Counted from the first letter of the stretch, positions 18,184 to 29,430 are shown. The stretch is 64,000 nt of DNA from Pseudobutyrivibrio sp. MD2005 (GCF_000621865.1 NZ_KK211358.1:124001-188000), one strand, 5' to 3'. Made by a program: numbers and translations. The notes: generated by a model from the letters alone, not told the origin.

Positions 18184-19473
18184 ATGAACAATAGCTTCAT
18201 CCTTAGAGGAGGTATAGCCTTTTCTAATGGAAAGAATAATATAATTACATATAGCAAGGGCTACGTTGTTTGTGTTGATGGAGTTTGTAAAGGAGCTTTT
18301 GCAGATCTTCCTGATATGTATAAAGGATTGCGTGTATATGATTATGGCAATAATCTTATCATCCCAGGTATGTCTGATTTGCATGTTCATGCTCCACAGT
18401 ACACATTCCGTGGCATAGGTATGGATGAAGAGCTTTTGGAGTGGCTTAGCAGATACACTTTCCCAGAAGAAGCTAAGTATGCCAATCTTGACTATGCAAT
18501 AAAGGCCTACACTTATTTCACTGAGGATTTACGTCGATGCTTCACTACCAGAGCAGTTGTTTTTGCTACACTTCACAATGAAGCTACCATAGAGCTTATG
18601 AATCAGTTGGAAAAGACTGGTGTAATCACTTACGTTGGTAAGGTTAATATGGATAGGAACGGTGGCGAGAATTTGCAGGAAGCCAGTGCTGAGCAGTCTC
18701 TTAAGGATACTGTTGCATGGCTTGATGCTATTGCCGGCAAATACAAGAACACAATGCCAATACTTACACCAAGATTCATCCCATCATGCTCAGATGAATT
18801 GATGAGAGGCATAGGAAAGCTTTCCAAAGAAAGAGGAATTCCTATTCAGTCACATCTTTCAGAAAACAAATCCGAAATTGCCTGGGTACAGGAGCTTGTT
18901 CCAGAATCCACCTGTTATGCAAATGCATACGAAATGTTTGATACTATGGGTTCAAAGGAGCTTCCAACAATTATGGCCCACTGCGTATATTCCGACCGTT
19001 TGGAGATGCAGATTCTTAAAAAGCATGGCGCGTATATTGCTCACTGTGCTGATTCAAATATGAATCTTACATCAGGAATTGCACCTATCAAAAAGTTTTT
19101 GGATGCAGGTGTTAACATCGGACTTGGTACAGATGTTGCAGCAGGTTCATCTATGAACATGCTAAAGACGATGCTTATTTCATTACAGGCTTCCAAGATG
19201 TATTATCGCCTAGTGGATACAAGCGTAAAGCCACTTACATTTGAGGAAATGTTTTATCTTGCTACTGAAGGTGGCGGAAGCTATTTTGGCAAGGTTGGTA
19301 CATTCAAGGATGGTTATGATTTTGATGCTGTAGTCATTGATGATAGCAAAATGTTTTCAATGCGCGATATGTCTGTTCGAGAGAGAATAGAGCGCATGTG
19401 TTACAATGACGCAGATGTATCAATTAGAGACAAATTTGTCAAAGGAAAAAAGATTTTTAGTGCAATTATTTAG
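18184..19473 (+). CDS. guaD: Guanine deaminase (amidohydrolase family)
   Basis: 429 residues. Metal motif DLHVHAPQYTFRGIGMD, then LLEWLSRYTFPEE, TPRFIPSCSDELM, QSHLSENKSEI, AHCVYSD and GTDVAAGSSMNML, which together are the guanine-deaminase signature set (guanine to xanthine plus ammonia, one zinc). One deviation: the usual HCPxSN block reads HCADSNMNLTSG. The enzyme belongs to purine salvage; with guaB and purE-M-N-D also present this window is rich in purine genes. Shine-Dalgarno TAGGAG, likely co-transcribed with the small gene before. Confidence 0.88.
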   Translation: MNNSFILRGGIAFSNGKNNIITYSKGYVVCVDGVCKGAFADLPDMYKGLRVYDYGNNLIIPGMSDLHVHAPQYTFRGIGMDEELLEWLSRYTFPEEAKYANLDYAIKAYTYFTEDLRRCFTTRAVVFATLHNEATIELMNQLEKTGVITYVGKVNMDRNGGENLQEASAEQSLKDTVAWLDAIAGKYKNTMPILTPRFIPSCSDELMRGIGKLSKERGIPIQSHLSENKSEIAWVQELVPESTCYANAYEMFDTMGSKELPTIMAHCVYSDRLEMQILKKHGAYIAHCADSNMNLTSGIAPIKKFLDAGVNIGLGTDVAAGSSMNMLKTMLISLQASKMYYRLVDTSVKPLTFEEMFYLATEGGGSYFGKVGTFKDGYDFDAVVIDDSKMFSMRDMSVRERIERMCYNDADVSIRDKFVKGKKIFSAII

Positions 19474-19515
19474 CGCTAAATCTAATGTTAAAAAGAATTG
19501 AAAAAACTGTTAAAT

Positions 19516-19548
19516 AAAAGTGTCTAGCATTGCCTAGACACTTTTTTA
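19516..19548 (+). terminator. Terminator after guaD
   Basis: AAAAGTGTCTAG / CTAGACACTTTT stem with a 6-base loop and T-run; the flanking A-run makes it potentially bidirectional. Confidence 0.88.
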
Positions 19549-19573
19549 GGTGTATCTTGAAAACAGATGTTTT

Positions 19574-19762
19574 AGACTTTAGCAGAAAAGTAAAGCCTAG
19601 TCTGGTAATGGTATTTACGATTCCTGAAAAACTGATGTTTTTTAGGAATCTATACACATTGCCTAATTTGTATCTTATATTTTTGTGTGAAAAGTCTAAA
19701 ATAGGGTTTGTGTCGGGCAAATCATGTCTGCCCGGACAAGATAAAGATAAGGAGGTGTTTTT
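19574..19762 (+). promoter_or_regulatory. Leader of the ATP synthase operon with two hairpins and a repeated start segment
   Basis: The gap before atpB holds a hairpin at 19619-19650 (GATTCCT/AGGAATC plus AAAAAC/GTTTTT) and another at 19711-19738 (GGGCA/TGCCC core), the latter ending 13 bases before the AAGGAGG site. The 16-base string GACTTTAGCAGAAAAG occurs at about 19575-19590 and again across the atpB start. No confident promoter hexamers were identified. A role in controlling operon translation is a guess. Confidence 0.45.
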
Positions 19763-20449
19763 TTGACTTTAGCAGAAAAGCTTGTAGAAGAGCTAAATTG
19801 CGAAGAGGTATTTAGCCTCCATATTGGTGGTTTTGAAATCCCAATCATGGAATCAGTTGTTGTTACCTGGATCGTAATGGCAGTGCTTATTCTCTTGGCC
19901 ATTTTTTTGACTACGGGACTAAAGACACAAAACATCAGTAAAAAGCAGGCTTTTGCCGAGCTTATTTATGAGAAACTAAATGCTATAGTTGGAGCAACAT
20001 TAGGTGAAGAGGGAAAGGCATATACTGGTTACCTTATCACTATACTTTTGTATATTGGTTTGTCCAACGTAATAGGATTGTTTGGTTTCAAGTCACCAAC
20101 TAAGGATGTTAATGTTACAGCAGCGCTTGCACTTATGAGTATTGTGTTAGTTGAAGCTGCTGGTATTTATCAGAAAGGTGTAAAGAAATGGTTACATTCA
20201 TTTGTTGAGCCAGTTGCAATAGTGACACCATTCAACATTCTTGATGTATTTACACGACCATTGTCGTTATGTATGCGACTTTTTGGTAATGTACTTGGTG
20301 CCTTTGTTATCATGGAATTACTTAAGATAGTGGTTCCACCAGTTATTCCTGCTGTATTTTCATTATACTTTGATTTGTTTGATGGATTACTTCAGGCGTA
20401 TGTATTTGTATTTTTAACATCATTATATTTAAAAGAAGCAATTGAGTAG
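19763..20449 (+). CDS. atpB: F-type ATP synthase subunit a
   Basis: 228 residues, TTG start with AAGGAGGTG upstream. Hydrophobic protein with the a-subunit block SLCMRLFGNVLGAFVIMELL, whose Arg is the essential proton-channel arginine, and a C-terminal DGLLQAYVFVFLTSLYL helix. It forms the proton half-channels against the c-ring. First gene of the B-E-F-HA-G-D-C operon; no atpI was seen upstream. Confidence 0.95.
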   Translation: MTLAEKLVEELNCEEVFSLHIGGFEIPIMESVVVTWIVMAVLILLAIFLTTGLKTQNISKKQAFAELIYEKLNAIVGATLGEEGKAYTGYLITILLYIGLSNVIGLFGFKSPTKDVNVTAALALMSIVLVEAAGIYQKGVKKWLHSFVEPVAIVTPFNILDVFTRPLSLCMRLFGNVLGAFVIMELLKIVVPPVIPAVFSLYFDLFDGLLQAYVFVFLTSLYLKEAIE

Positions 20450-20461
20450 GAGGAAAAATTT

Positions 20462-20683
20462 ATGAACACTTTAATCGCAGTTGGAGCAGGTATCGCAGTA
20501 GTAACAGGTCTTGGTGCTGGTATTGGTATCGGTATTGCAACAGGTAAGGCTTGCGAAGGTATCGCACGTCAGCCAGAAGCAGAGAGCAAGATTCAGAAGA
20601 ACCTTATCTTAGGTTGTGCCCTTGCCGAGGCAACAGCTATTTACGGTTTCGTTATCGCTCTTATGATTATGTTTGTATTATAA
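20462..20683 (+). CDS. atpE: F-type ATP synthase subunit c
   Basis: 73 residues, two helices joined by the polar loop ARQPEA. The ion-carrying carboxylate is Glu56 in ALAEATAIYGF. In sodium-type c-subunits such as Ilyobacter the first helix has Gln and the residue after the Glu is Ser; here the aligned residues are Ile23 and Ala57, so two sodium ligands are missing and proton coupling is predicted. Strong AGGAGG site. Confidence 0.95.
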   Translation: MNTLIAVGAGIAVVTGLGAGIGIGIATGKACEGIARQPEAESKIQKNLILGCALAEATAIYGFVIALMIMFVL

Positions 20684-20724
20684 TAAACACTTTCTATTTT
20701 AAATTTAAAGGATAGGTAATAGAT

Positions 20725-21207
20725 ATGATTAACGTTTCATTTTGGAGTATTCTTTGGACAGTAGTCAATCTTCTTATCCTAGTTGTAGCTTTCAGAATTT
20801 TCTTCTTTAAGCCAATTGGTAACATTATTGCCAAGCGCCAGGAAGAAGCAAATGAGATTTATGCAAAGGCTGCAGCAAAGGAGAACGAAGCTAAAGACCT
20901 TGCAACACAGTATGAGCAGAAGGTAGCTGAGGCTGAGTCAGAGAAGAAGCAGATCATTGCTGATGCAAGAAAGAGTGCTGATACTCAGTATCAGAAAATC
21001 GTTGCTGATGCAAAGAATGATGCAAAGAACATTAAAGATGCAGCAGTAGCAGAAGCTAACCAGGAAAAGAGCAAGATCATTGCTGGTGCTAAGAAAGAGA
21101 TTGCTGATATCGTTGTTGATGCAACCACAAAGGTTGTTGGTAGTAAAACAGGGGCTGAAGTTGACAGTGAACTGTTTGATGAATTTTTAGATAAAGCAGG
21201 TGAATAA
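20725..21207 (+). CDS. atpF: F-type ATP synthase subunit b
   Basis: 160 residues: one N-terminal membrane helix ([23 protein letters not shown]) followed by a long charged coiled-coil rich in Ala, Lys and Glu. It forms the peripheral stalk joining the a-subunit to the delta-alpha head. Ribosome-binding site AAAGGATAGG. Stop codon lies 2 bases before the fused delta-alpha gene. Confidence 0.94.
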   Translation: MINVSFWSILWTVVNLLILVVAFRIFFFKPIGNIIAKRQEEANEIYAKAAAKENEAKDLATQYEQKVAEAESEKKQIIADARKSADTQYQKIVADAKNDAKNIKDAAVAEANQEKSKIIAGAKKEIADIVVDATTKVVGSKTGAEVDSELFDEFLDKAGE

Positions 21208-21209
21208 AA

Positions 21210-23222
21210 GTGACAGAGAAATCTTTAAATTACGCCCGTGATTTACAGAATCAGCCAGAGGCTATGAATTTAATGCAGACTGCCGCTTCTATACTAGAGG
21301 CTGTACCTGCCATTGGAGAGGAATTATCTGATCCTACTGTTGCTATTGCTAAAAAGCATATAGTAATCGATAGAATTTTCCCTCTAGAAATTCGTAATTT
21401 CTTAAAGCTGTTATGTGATAATGGCGATTTCGATTTATTTAATGATGTAAACACTGCTCTCAGAGAGTCTATAGAGTCGAAGACAACTACTGTAGATAAG
21501 GCTAAGTTACGTTTTGTGACAGCACCTTCAGACGAGCAGCTTGCTGGCATCAAGGCATTCCTTGCTAAAGAATTTGGTAAGGAAATCGAGGTAGAATTAA
21601 TTCAGGATTCCACATTAAAGAGTGGATTTATCCTTTCAGTTGGAACTAAAGAATACGACTGGAGCGAAAAGGGTCGTATTGAACAGCTTGCTACAAAGAT
21701 TAACGCAGCAGTTGGAGTTAGTGCTGTTGACGAGAGCATTCTCTCAATCTTAAAAACAAGCGTTGAAGATTTTGAACTTCAGGCTAAAGAGCAGGAAGTT
21801 GGTATCGTAAAATGGGTTGGTGATGGTATCGCAAATGTTGACGGTATTGATCATGCATTTTATGGTGAGATTGTTATCTTTGATAGTGGTGTTAAGGGTA
21901 TGGTGCAGGATGTACGTCGTGACGAAATCGGCGTTATTTTGTTTGGCCGTGACACAGAAATCAAAGAAGGCTCAAAGGTTGTTCGTACAGGTAAGATGGC
22001 AGGTCTTCCAGTTGGCGATGGCTTCTTAGGCCGTATCGTTGATGCACTTGGTTCGCCACTTGACGGAAAGGGCGAAATCCCAGCAGCAGGCTTCAGACCA
22101 GTAGAGTGCCCAGCTCCAAGTATCGTTGACAGAAAATCAGTTACTCAGCCTATGGAGACTGGTATTCTTTCAATCGATTCAATGTTCCCAATCGGACGTG
22201 GACAGCGTGAGCTTATCATTGGTGATAGACAGACAGGTAAGACATCTATTGCAACTGATACAATTATCAATCAGAAGGGCAAGGATGTTGTTTGCGTATA
22301 TGTTGCCATTGGTCAGAAGGCTTCAACAATTGCCAAGCTTGTAAATACACTTAAAGAAAATGGTGCAATGGATTACACAATTATTGTCAGTGCTACAGCA
22401 TCTGATCCAGCACCACTTCAGTATATTGCGCCTTATGCAGGTACAGCTTTATCTGAGTATTTCATGTATTCAGGCAAGGATGTACTCATCATCTATGATG
22501 ATTTGTCTAAGCATGCCGTTGCATATCGTGCTATTTCACTTTTGCTTGAGCGTTCACCAGGACGTGAAGCATACCCAGGTGATGTTTTCTATCTTCACTC
22601 AAGATTATTGGAGAGAAGTGCGCGTATTACTGAGGAAGCAGGCGGTGGTTCAATCACAGCTCTTCCAATCATTGAGACACAGGCAGGTGACCTTTCTGCA
22701 TACATTCCTACAAATGTTATTTCTATTACAGATGGTCAGATTTTCCTTGAGTCTGAGTTATTCAACGCTGGTCAGCGTCCAGCCGTAAACGTTGGTCTTT
22801 CTGTATCCCGTGTTGGTGGTGCAGCTCAGACAAAGGCTATGAAAAAGGCCGCTGGTTCAATTCGTATCGACTTGGCTCAGTATCGTGAGATGGAAGTATT
22901 TACTCAGTTCTCATCTGATCTTGATGATGCAACTAAGAAGCAGCTTGCTCATGGACGTGCTCTTATGGAGCTTCTAAAGCAGCCATTAAGTAAGCCATTT
23001 TCTATGGCACAGCAGGTTATTATTCTTGTTGCAGCAAACGCTCATATCTTCAGTGATGTTGATAGTTCTTCTATCAAGAAGTTCAGAGCAGAAATGTTAG
23101 ATTATTTTGCAGCAGAGCATAATGATATTATTAGTCAGCTTAACACTTCAAAGGATTTAACAGATGATTTGAAGGAAGCCATCATCGATGCTTGTGAGGA
23201 ATTTAAGAAGAATCAGGAGTAA
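21210..23222 (+). CDS. atpHA: Fused F-type ATP synthase delta-alpha subunit
   Basis: 670 residues in one uninterrupted frame, GTG start. Residues ~1-175 are subunit delta: helical N-domain ([14 protein letters not shown]...), [17 protein letters not shown], and the closing [25 protein letters not shown] block. After a short linker (~175-190) a full alpha subunit begins at [13 protein letters not shown], then [10 protein letters not shown], Walker A GDRQTGKT (338-345), the adjacent [34 protein letters not shown], the Arg-finger region [16 protein letters not shown] and the C-terminal helical bundle. In most bacteria atpH and atpA are separate. No stop, start or ribosome-binding site separates the halves. 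All delta and alpha hallmarks are kept, so a working fusion rather than an error is likely. Confidence 0.93.
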   Translation: MTEKSLNYARDLQNQPEAMNLMQTAASILEAVPAIGEELSDPTVAIAKKHIVIDRIFPLEIRNFLKLLCDNGDFDLFNDVNTALRESIESKTTTVDKAKLRFVTAPSDEQLAGIKAFLAKEFGKEIEVELIQDSTLKSGFILSVGTKEYDWSEKGRIEQLATKINAAVGVSAVDESILSILKTSVEDFELQAKEQEVGIVKWVGDGIANVDGIDHAFYGEIVIFDSGVKGMVQDVRRDEIGVILFGRDTEIKEGSKVVRTGKMAGLPVGDGFLGRIVDALGSPLDGKGEIPAAGFRPVECPAPSIVDRKSVTQPMETGILSIDSMFPIGRGQRELIIGDRQTGKTSIATDTIINQKGKDVVCVYVAIGQKASTIAKLVNTLKENGAMDYTIIVSATASDPAPLQYIAPYAGTALSEYFMYSGKDVLIIYDDLSKHAVAYRAISLLLERSPGREAYPGDVFYLHSRLLERSARITEEAGGGSITALPIIETQAGDLSAYIPTNVISITDGQIFLESELFNAGQRPAVNVGLSVSRVGGAAQTKAMKKAAGSIRIDLAQYREMEVFTQFSSDLDDATKKQLAHGRALMELLKQPLSKPFSMAQQVIILVAANAHIFSDVDSSSIKKFRAEMLDYFAAEHNDIISQLNTSKDLTDDLKEAIIDACEEFKKNQE

Positions 23223-23225
23223 ATC

Positions 23226-25648
<2,423 letters not shown>

Positions 25649-25651
25649 CTT

Positions 25652-26065
25652 ATGGCAACATTATATAATCTAAAAGTAACTGCATGCGACGGCGTCTTTT
25701 ATGATGGGGATTGCGAAATCTTGGTTTTGCCTGGTATTGATGGACAGTTGGCTATTTTAGCTCATCATGAAACTTTCACTGGTGTAGTAGAAATAGGTGA
25801 GCTGCGTTTCAAAGATGGTGAAGGCCAGTGGCATTACGCAGTAATATCTGATGGATTGATTACCGTTTATGGGGATGGCTCAGTGAAGATACTTGCATAT
25901 TCTTGTGAGCGACCAGAAGACATTGATGAATTCCGTGCACAGGAAGCTTTAGAGCGTGCCCAAGAGCAACTCCAGCAGAAACAAAGCCGCATAGAATACG
26001 AGATTTCTACCGCAAATATGGCACGTGCTATGGCACGACTTAAGAGCGTTAGTAGAGGTAAATAA
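25652..26065 (+). CDS. atpC: F-type ATP synthase subunit epsilon
   Basis: 137 residues. N-terminal beta-barrel (LPGIDGQLAILAHHETF, the usual GxxGxLxxLxxH region), then a two-helix C-terminal arm (RAQEALERAQEQLQQKQS, ARAMARLKSV). It closes the operon and connects rotor to c-ring; the arm may inhibit reverse hydrolysis. Confidence 0.94.
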   Translation: MATLYNLKVTACDGVFYDGDCEILVLPGIDGQLAILAHHETFTGVVEIGELRFKDGEGQWHYAVISDGLITVYGDGSVKILAYSCERPEDIDEFRAQEALERAQEQLQQKQSRIEYEISTANMARAMARLKSVSRGK

Positions 26066-26072
26066 ATCATTA

Positions 26073-26103
26073 AAAAAACTGCCAATTTTTTGGCAGTTTT
26101 TTG
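26073..26103 (+). terminator. Terminator of the ATP synthase operon
   Basis: AAAAAACTGCCAA / TTGGCAGTTTTTT perfect stem, 4-base T loop. Confidence 0.93.
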
Positions 26104-26132
26104 TTGCTTTTAGAACGTCATTATGATATATT
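26104..26132 (+). promoter_or_regulatory. Promoter of tRNA-Leu
   Basis: TTGCTT - 17 bases - TATATT with TG one base before the -10 (extended -10). Confidence 0.75.
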
Positions 26133-26191
26133 ATTCTTCGTCGATGAGCCGACGTCGAGGCGGTAGATTTTAATCGAAACCTTGATAACAA

Positions 26192-26271
26192 GCGGGTGTG
26201 GCGGAATTGGCAGACGCGCTAGATTTAGGTTCTAGTGGGCGACCGTGCAGGTTCAAGTCCTGTCACCCGCA
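26192..26271 (+). tRNA. tRNA-Leu (TAG anticodon)
   Basis: Acceptor GCGGGTG pairs with CACCCGC, D arm GGCGGAATTGGCAGACGCGC, anticodon arm CTAGA-TTTAGGT-TCTAG giving TAG, a variable arm typical of class II tRNAs (GGGCGACC region) and T arm GCAGGTTCAAGTCCTGT. Discriminator A; the CCA end is not encoded. Confidence 0.95.
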
Positions 26272-26273
26272 TT

Positions 26274-26308
26274 ATCTCACATACATCTGTATGTGAGATT
26301 TCTTTTTT
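26274..26308 (+). terminator. Terminator of tRNA-Leu
   Basis: ATCTCACATAC / GTATGTGAGAT perfect stem with a 4-base loop and TTTCTTTTTTT tail. Confidence 0.92.
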
Positions 26309-26375
26309 TCATTTACTATCATTTCGATAGTGGTTTCAATTGTGAAATCGACTTAAAAGAAACAGAATAAGATAG

Positions 26376-26413
26376 AAAAAGAAGCTAACATATTTAGGTG
26401 TTAGCTTCTTTTT
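26376..26413 (-). terminator. Terminator of the P1 peptidase gene, symmetric
   Basis: AAAAAGAAGCTAACA / TGTTAGCTTCTTTTT perfect 15-bp inverted repeat, A-run on one side and T-run on the other, so it could stop transcription from either direction. The rest of the 26066-26425 gap is tRNA-Leu and its signals. Confidence 0.88.
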
Positions 26414-26425
26414 TGATAATTGGCA

Positions 26426-27358
26426 TTATTTAACTGTTCGTTTAATAGCTTCGCACATGACATGATTTGCTAGAGTGCCTACAGCATCGAGTGTTGCTGA
26501 GACATCACCTAAGGACATGGCATAGATGCTGTCGCCGTCCATAGATGTGTGGATAGGGCGAATGCAGCGGGCATAACCATCGTGTGTCATGCCTGCTAGC
26601 TTGCAAAGCTGAGTTTTGTTGAATTTAGCATTGGTTAATACGATGCCGATGGTAGTGTTGGCTGCAAAATCTGTCTGTGGTGCATTAAGCATTTCATACA
26701 TCATTTCTTCGCAGGAAACATCATTTAAGGCTGAGCCATCCTCGGTGCGGATGCCGGCAATCATTTTGCCAGTCTTGTAGTCATAAATATCACCAATGGC
26801 ATTGGTGCATACAATTGCTCCCACCTTTAATTCTCCAATTTGTACAGCATAGCTTGCTATTCCTGTTTTGGTGCATCTTTCCATTCCAAGTAGCTTGCCT
26901 ACAGTAGCGCCACAGCCTGCACCATAATCTCCAGCTTTAAAATTACCACCTGCCCCTTCGAAAGCAGCAGTGGCAGCTTTGTATCCCATTTCTTTATCAG
27001 GGTATATATTAGAAGCTTTGTATCCCAAATCAAAAATGTCTGATTGGCAGACAAGAGGCACAACAACATCCCCAACAGGGAAGCCTATACCATGTTCGGA
27101 TAAATATTTCATAACACCGCCAGCGGCATCTAGGCCAAAGGCTGAACCACCACCTAATACTACAGCGTGAACAATGTCTGCAGCAGCAAGTGGGTCCATA
27201 AGTCCTGACTCGCGACTGGCAGGCCCACCACCGCGTATATCTAAACCACAAGGTGCGCTGTCAGGAGCAATGATAACTGTCACACCTGTACCAGCAGCTT
27301 CATTTTCAGCTTGTCCAATTTTGACATTCCCAATATCAGTTATATTGATTTCTTGCAT
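26426..27358 (-). CDS. P1-family (S58, DmpA-like) peptidase
   Basis: 310 residues, start preceded by GGAGGAGG on the minus strand. Family blocks: GVTVIIAPDSAPCGLDIRGGGPASRESGLMDP, VHAVVLGGGSAFGLDAAGGVMKYL, GYKAATAAFEGAGGNFKAGDYGAGCGATVGK and, before the last quarter, ANTTIGIVLTNAKF, where this N-terminal-nucleophile family self-cleaves ahead of its Ser/Thr nucleophile (here Thr). No signal peptide, so cytoplasmic. Members include aminopeptidases of varied specificity; the substrate cannot be predicted. Single gene. Confidence 0.88.
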   Translation of the reverse strand: MQEINITDIGNVKIGQAENEAAGTGVTVIIAPDSAPCGLDIRGGGPASRESGLMDPLAAADIVHAVVLGGGSAFGLDAAGGVMKYLSEHGIGFPVGDVVVPLVCQSDIFDLGYKASNIYPDKEMGYKAATAAFEGAGGNFKAGDYGAGCGATVGKLLGMERCTKTGIASYAVQIGELKVGAIVCTNAIGDIYDYKTGKMIAGIRTEDGSALNDVSCEEMMYEMLNAPQTDFAANTTIGIVLTNAKFNKTQLCKLAGMTHDGYARCIRPIHTSMDGDSIYAMSLGDVSATLDAVGTLANHVMCEAIKRTVK

Positions 27359-27432
27359 AAACCTCCTCCTTATAAGCTTTTTCTTAATAATACATCATAT
27401 ATGAATAAATAGAAATATTTTTGAAAATGGTG

Positions 27433-27479
27433 TTGACAGGGATATATCACTAGTGTACTATCTATATAGTACACTAGTG
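27433..27479 (+). promoter_or_regulatory. GntR operon promoter with overlapping 32-bp perfect palindromic operator
   Basis: TTGACA (27433-27438) - 17 bases - TACTAT (27456-27461). The -10 lies inside a perfect inverted repeat, CACTAGTGTACTA / TAGTACACTAGTG with a TCTATA spacer (27448-27479). Each arm also contains the small palindrome CACTAGTG. This is almost certainly the binding site of the GntR/YtrA-type repressor encoded directly downstream. Confidence 0.88.
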
Positions 27480-27501
27480 AATGAGGTTAGGAGGAGTATT
27501 T

Positions 27502-27855
27502 ATGCAATATGATTCAAAATTGCCTATTTATTTACAAGTAATTAATGCTATCAAAATGGATATCATTAATGAACGCATTAAATGTGGTCAAAAGCTGCCA
27601 TCCAACCGAGAGTTAGCTGTTACATACACAATCAACCCAAACACAGCAGCCAGAGTTTATCAGGAGCTAGAACGTGAGGGTGTGTGCTTTACCAGACGTG
27701 GCATGGGCACATTTGTAACAGAAGACGAGACAATAATTAAGGACATACGAACTCAAATGGCAGATGAAGCTATTGTGGAATTCCTAAAGAAAATAAATGA
27801 ACTTGGAATTTCTGTAGAAGAGGCTGTTAACATGATCAGACAAAGGGAGGAATAA
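27502..27855 (+). CDS. GntR-family repressor, YtrA subfamily
   Basis: 117 residues from the ATG at 27502, which has AGGAGG at the right distance; an ATG at 27481 without a site would add seven residues. The winged helix is typical: SKLPIYLQVINAIKMDIINERIKCGQKLPSNRELA, TINPNTAARVYQELEREGVCFTRRGMGTFV. The short C-terminal helix and the position before an ABC ATPase and ABC-2 membrane gene define the YtrA group, often induced by cell-envelope antibiotics. Likely autorepressor through the palindrome at its promoter. Confidence 0.9.
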   Translation: MQYDSKLPIYLQVINAIKMDIINERIKCGQKLPSNRELAVTYTINPNTAARVYQELEREGVCFTRRGMGTFVTEDETIIKDIRTQMADEAIVEFLKKINELGISVEEAVNMIRQREE

Positions 27856-27860
27856 GATTT

Positions 27861-28571
27861 ATGTTAGAAAGTATACAAATCACAAAGAAATTTGTAGGAA
27901 AAACAGCAGTAGATGGTATTTCAATGCGACTAGAGCAGGGACATATTTATGCCTTACTTGGCCCAAATGGAAGTGGTAAGACCACTTGGATGAAGATGGT
28001 GTCAGGCTTGATTAAGCCTACCTCTGGTGAAATCAGATATAATGGAAATCTCATAGGTATTGGCACTAGAAAAGAAATCGCTTACATGTCAACAGAACCA
28101 TATTTCTATAATTGGATGACAGTTGAAAACGTAGGTAAGTACTATCAGGATTTCTTCGATGATTTTTCAATGGATAGATACAATCTTATGATTCAGAATA
28201 TGGATTTAACAGGGAAGCTCAAAGTTAAATCTCTTTCATCAGGTATGATGGCAAAGCTTAAGGTTGCAGTTACAATGGCACGCGACGCAAAGATTTATCT
28301 TCTTGATGAGCCTTTAAATGGAATCGATCTTTTAGCTAGAGATGCTGTTATGAATATGATTTTGCAGGCAGCATCAAATGATAAGACACTTATTATCTCA
28401 AGCCACCTGGTAGAAGAGCTGGAGACAGTTGTTGATAAGGCTATCTTTATTAAAGAATCACATCTTGCTGGAGTTTATGATGTGGAAGCTCTTAGAGTTT
28501 ACGATAACATTTCATTGGCTGATAAATACCGTGAAGTATTTTCTAACGTAAGTATGGGAGGTGTAAGATAA
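27861..28571 (+). CDS. ABC transporter ATP-binding protein, YtrB-like
   Basis: 236 residues. Walker A GPNGSGKTT, Q-loop replaced by a MSTEPYFYNW segment, signature LSSGMMAKLKVA (LSxGM variant common in this subfamily), Walker B IYLLDEPLNGID and switch His in ISSHLVEELE. Six bases after the GntR gene; overlaps the membrane gene by one base. Substrate unknown. Confidence 0.9.
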   Translation: MLESIQITKKFVGKTAVDGISMRLEQGHIYALLGPNGSGKTTWMKMVSGLIKPTSGEIRYNGNLIGIGTRKEIAYMSTEPYFYNWMTVENVGKYYQDFFDDFSMDRYNLMIQNMDLTGKLKVKSLSSGMMAKLKVAVTMARDAKIYLLDEPLNGIDLLARDAVMNMILQAASNDKTLIISSHLVEELETVVDKAIFIKESHLAGVYDVEALRVYDNISLADKYREVFSNVSMGGVR

Positions 28572-29317
28572 TGGGAAATCTTATTAAATATGAATTTAGA
28601 AAGACAATGGCTTTAAAAGGAATTATCCTTGTTATTACTGCAATTTTTGAAGCAATGTTTCTTATTGGAATTGGGGCTGATGATGAAGATATGATTGGGC
28701 TTTCAGTGGGACTATTAACCCTTGCAACATTCTTTGGTGTGTTAATCATTGGTGTTTTTGGAATCTATACACTTAGTAAGGATTTGAATACAAAACGAAG
28801 CTATATGCTTTTTATGACACCACACAGCAGCTATTCAATACTTGGCGCAAAGCTTATTGAGAATGCAACTTCCATTTTCTTAGGCGGATTGTTTTTTATT
28901 CTCCTTGCTGTTGTAGATTTTACTACATTGGCTGCACATTATGGAGAGGTTGATGAATTTTTTAGATTACTGCGAATGTTTTTTAATATAAATATAGAGA
29001 CATCTGATTGGATTGTGATGGGATTGGAAACTCTTTCTTCATGGACATATGTTGTTGTCGTAGGATTTTTTGCAGTTATAGTTTGCGCAAGTTTGTTGAA
29101 TGGAAGAAAGTTTAATGGGTTAATTAGCTTTTTAATCTTCATATTTATATGTATTATATTTGGAAAAATACATCATGCGTTTCTAGAGGGTATTTTTGGT
29201 GATATATTAACCTACTCTTTTGAAGCTGTTATGTTCAGCATATTCTACTACATTATGCTCTCATGCATTATGTACGTAATTTCTGCATGGATTATGGATA
29301 ATAAACTGTCTGTCTAA
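28571..29317 (+). CDS. ABC-2-type membrane subunit
   Basis: 248 residues, about six hydrophobic helices (for example GLLTLATFFGVLIIGVFGIYTL, NGLISFLIFIFICIIFG, IFYYIMLSCIMYVISAWIM) and the motif LNTKRSYMLFMTPHSSYSILGAKL typical of ABC-2 permeases in GntR/YtrA operons. It partners the preceding ATPase, in antibiotic or peptide stress response or export by analogy. Confidence 0.85.
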   Translation: MGNLIKYEFRKTMALKGIILVITAIFEAMFLIGIGADDEDMIGLSVGLLTLATFFGVLIIGVFGIYTLSKDLNTKRSYMLFMTPHSSYSILGAKLIENATSIFLGGLFFILLAVVDFTTLAAHYGEVDEFFRLLRMFFNINIETSDWIVMGLETLSSWTYVVVVGFFAVIVCASLLNGRKFNGLISFLIFIFICIIFGKIHHAFLEGIFGDILTYSFEAVMFSIFYYIMLSCIMYVISAWIMDNKLSV

Positions 29318-29333
29318 ATATAAAAAATATATT

Positions 29334-29367
29334 AAAAAGCAAGGTGAGATATTTACTTTGCTTTTTA
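29334..29367 (+). terminator. Terminator of the GntR-ABC operon
   Basis: AAAAAGCAAGG / CTTTGCTTTTT stem with one mismatch, then TAATAA. Confidence 0.75.
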
Positions 29368-29372
29368 ATAAG

Positions 29373-29403
29373 TCTAAACTAACTTCAAATGGATTAGTTT
29401 AGA
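29373..29403 (+). promoter_or_regulatory. Inverted repeat upstream of the first MacA-like gene (candidate operator)
   Basis: TCTAAACTAA / TTAGTTTAGA perfect 10-bp arms with an 11-base spacer, 27 bases before the start codon. No clear promoter was assigned. Confidence 0.5.
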
Positions 29404-29430
29404 GGGACACATTTTACGGAGGATGAACAA

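Noticed and set aside
19530-19766. A 78-codon open frame before atpB
   Set aside because: It runs through the guaD terminator and the leader hairpins, with no ribosome-binding site.
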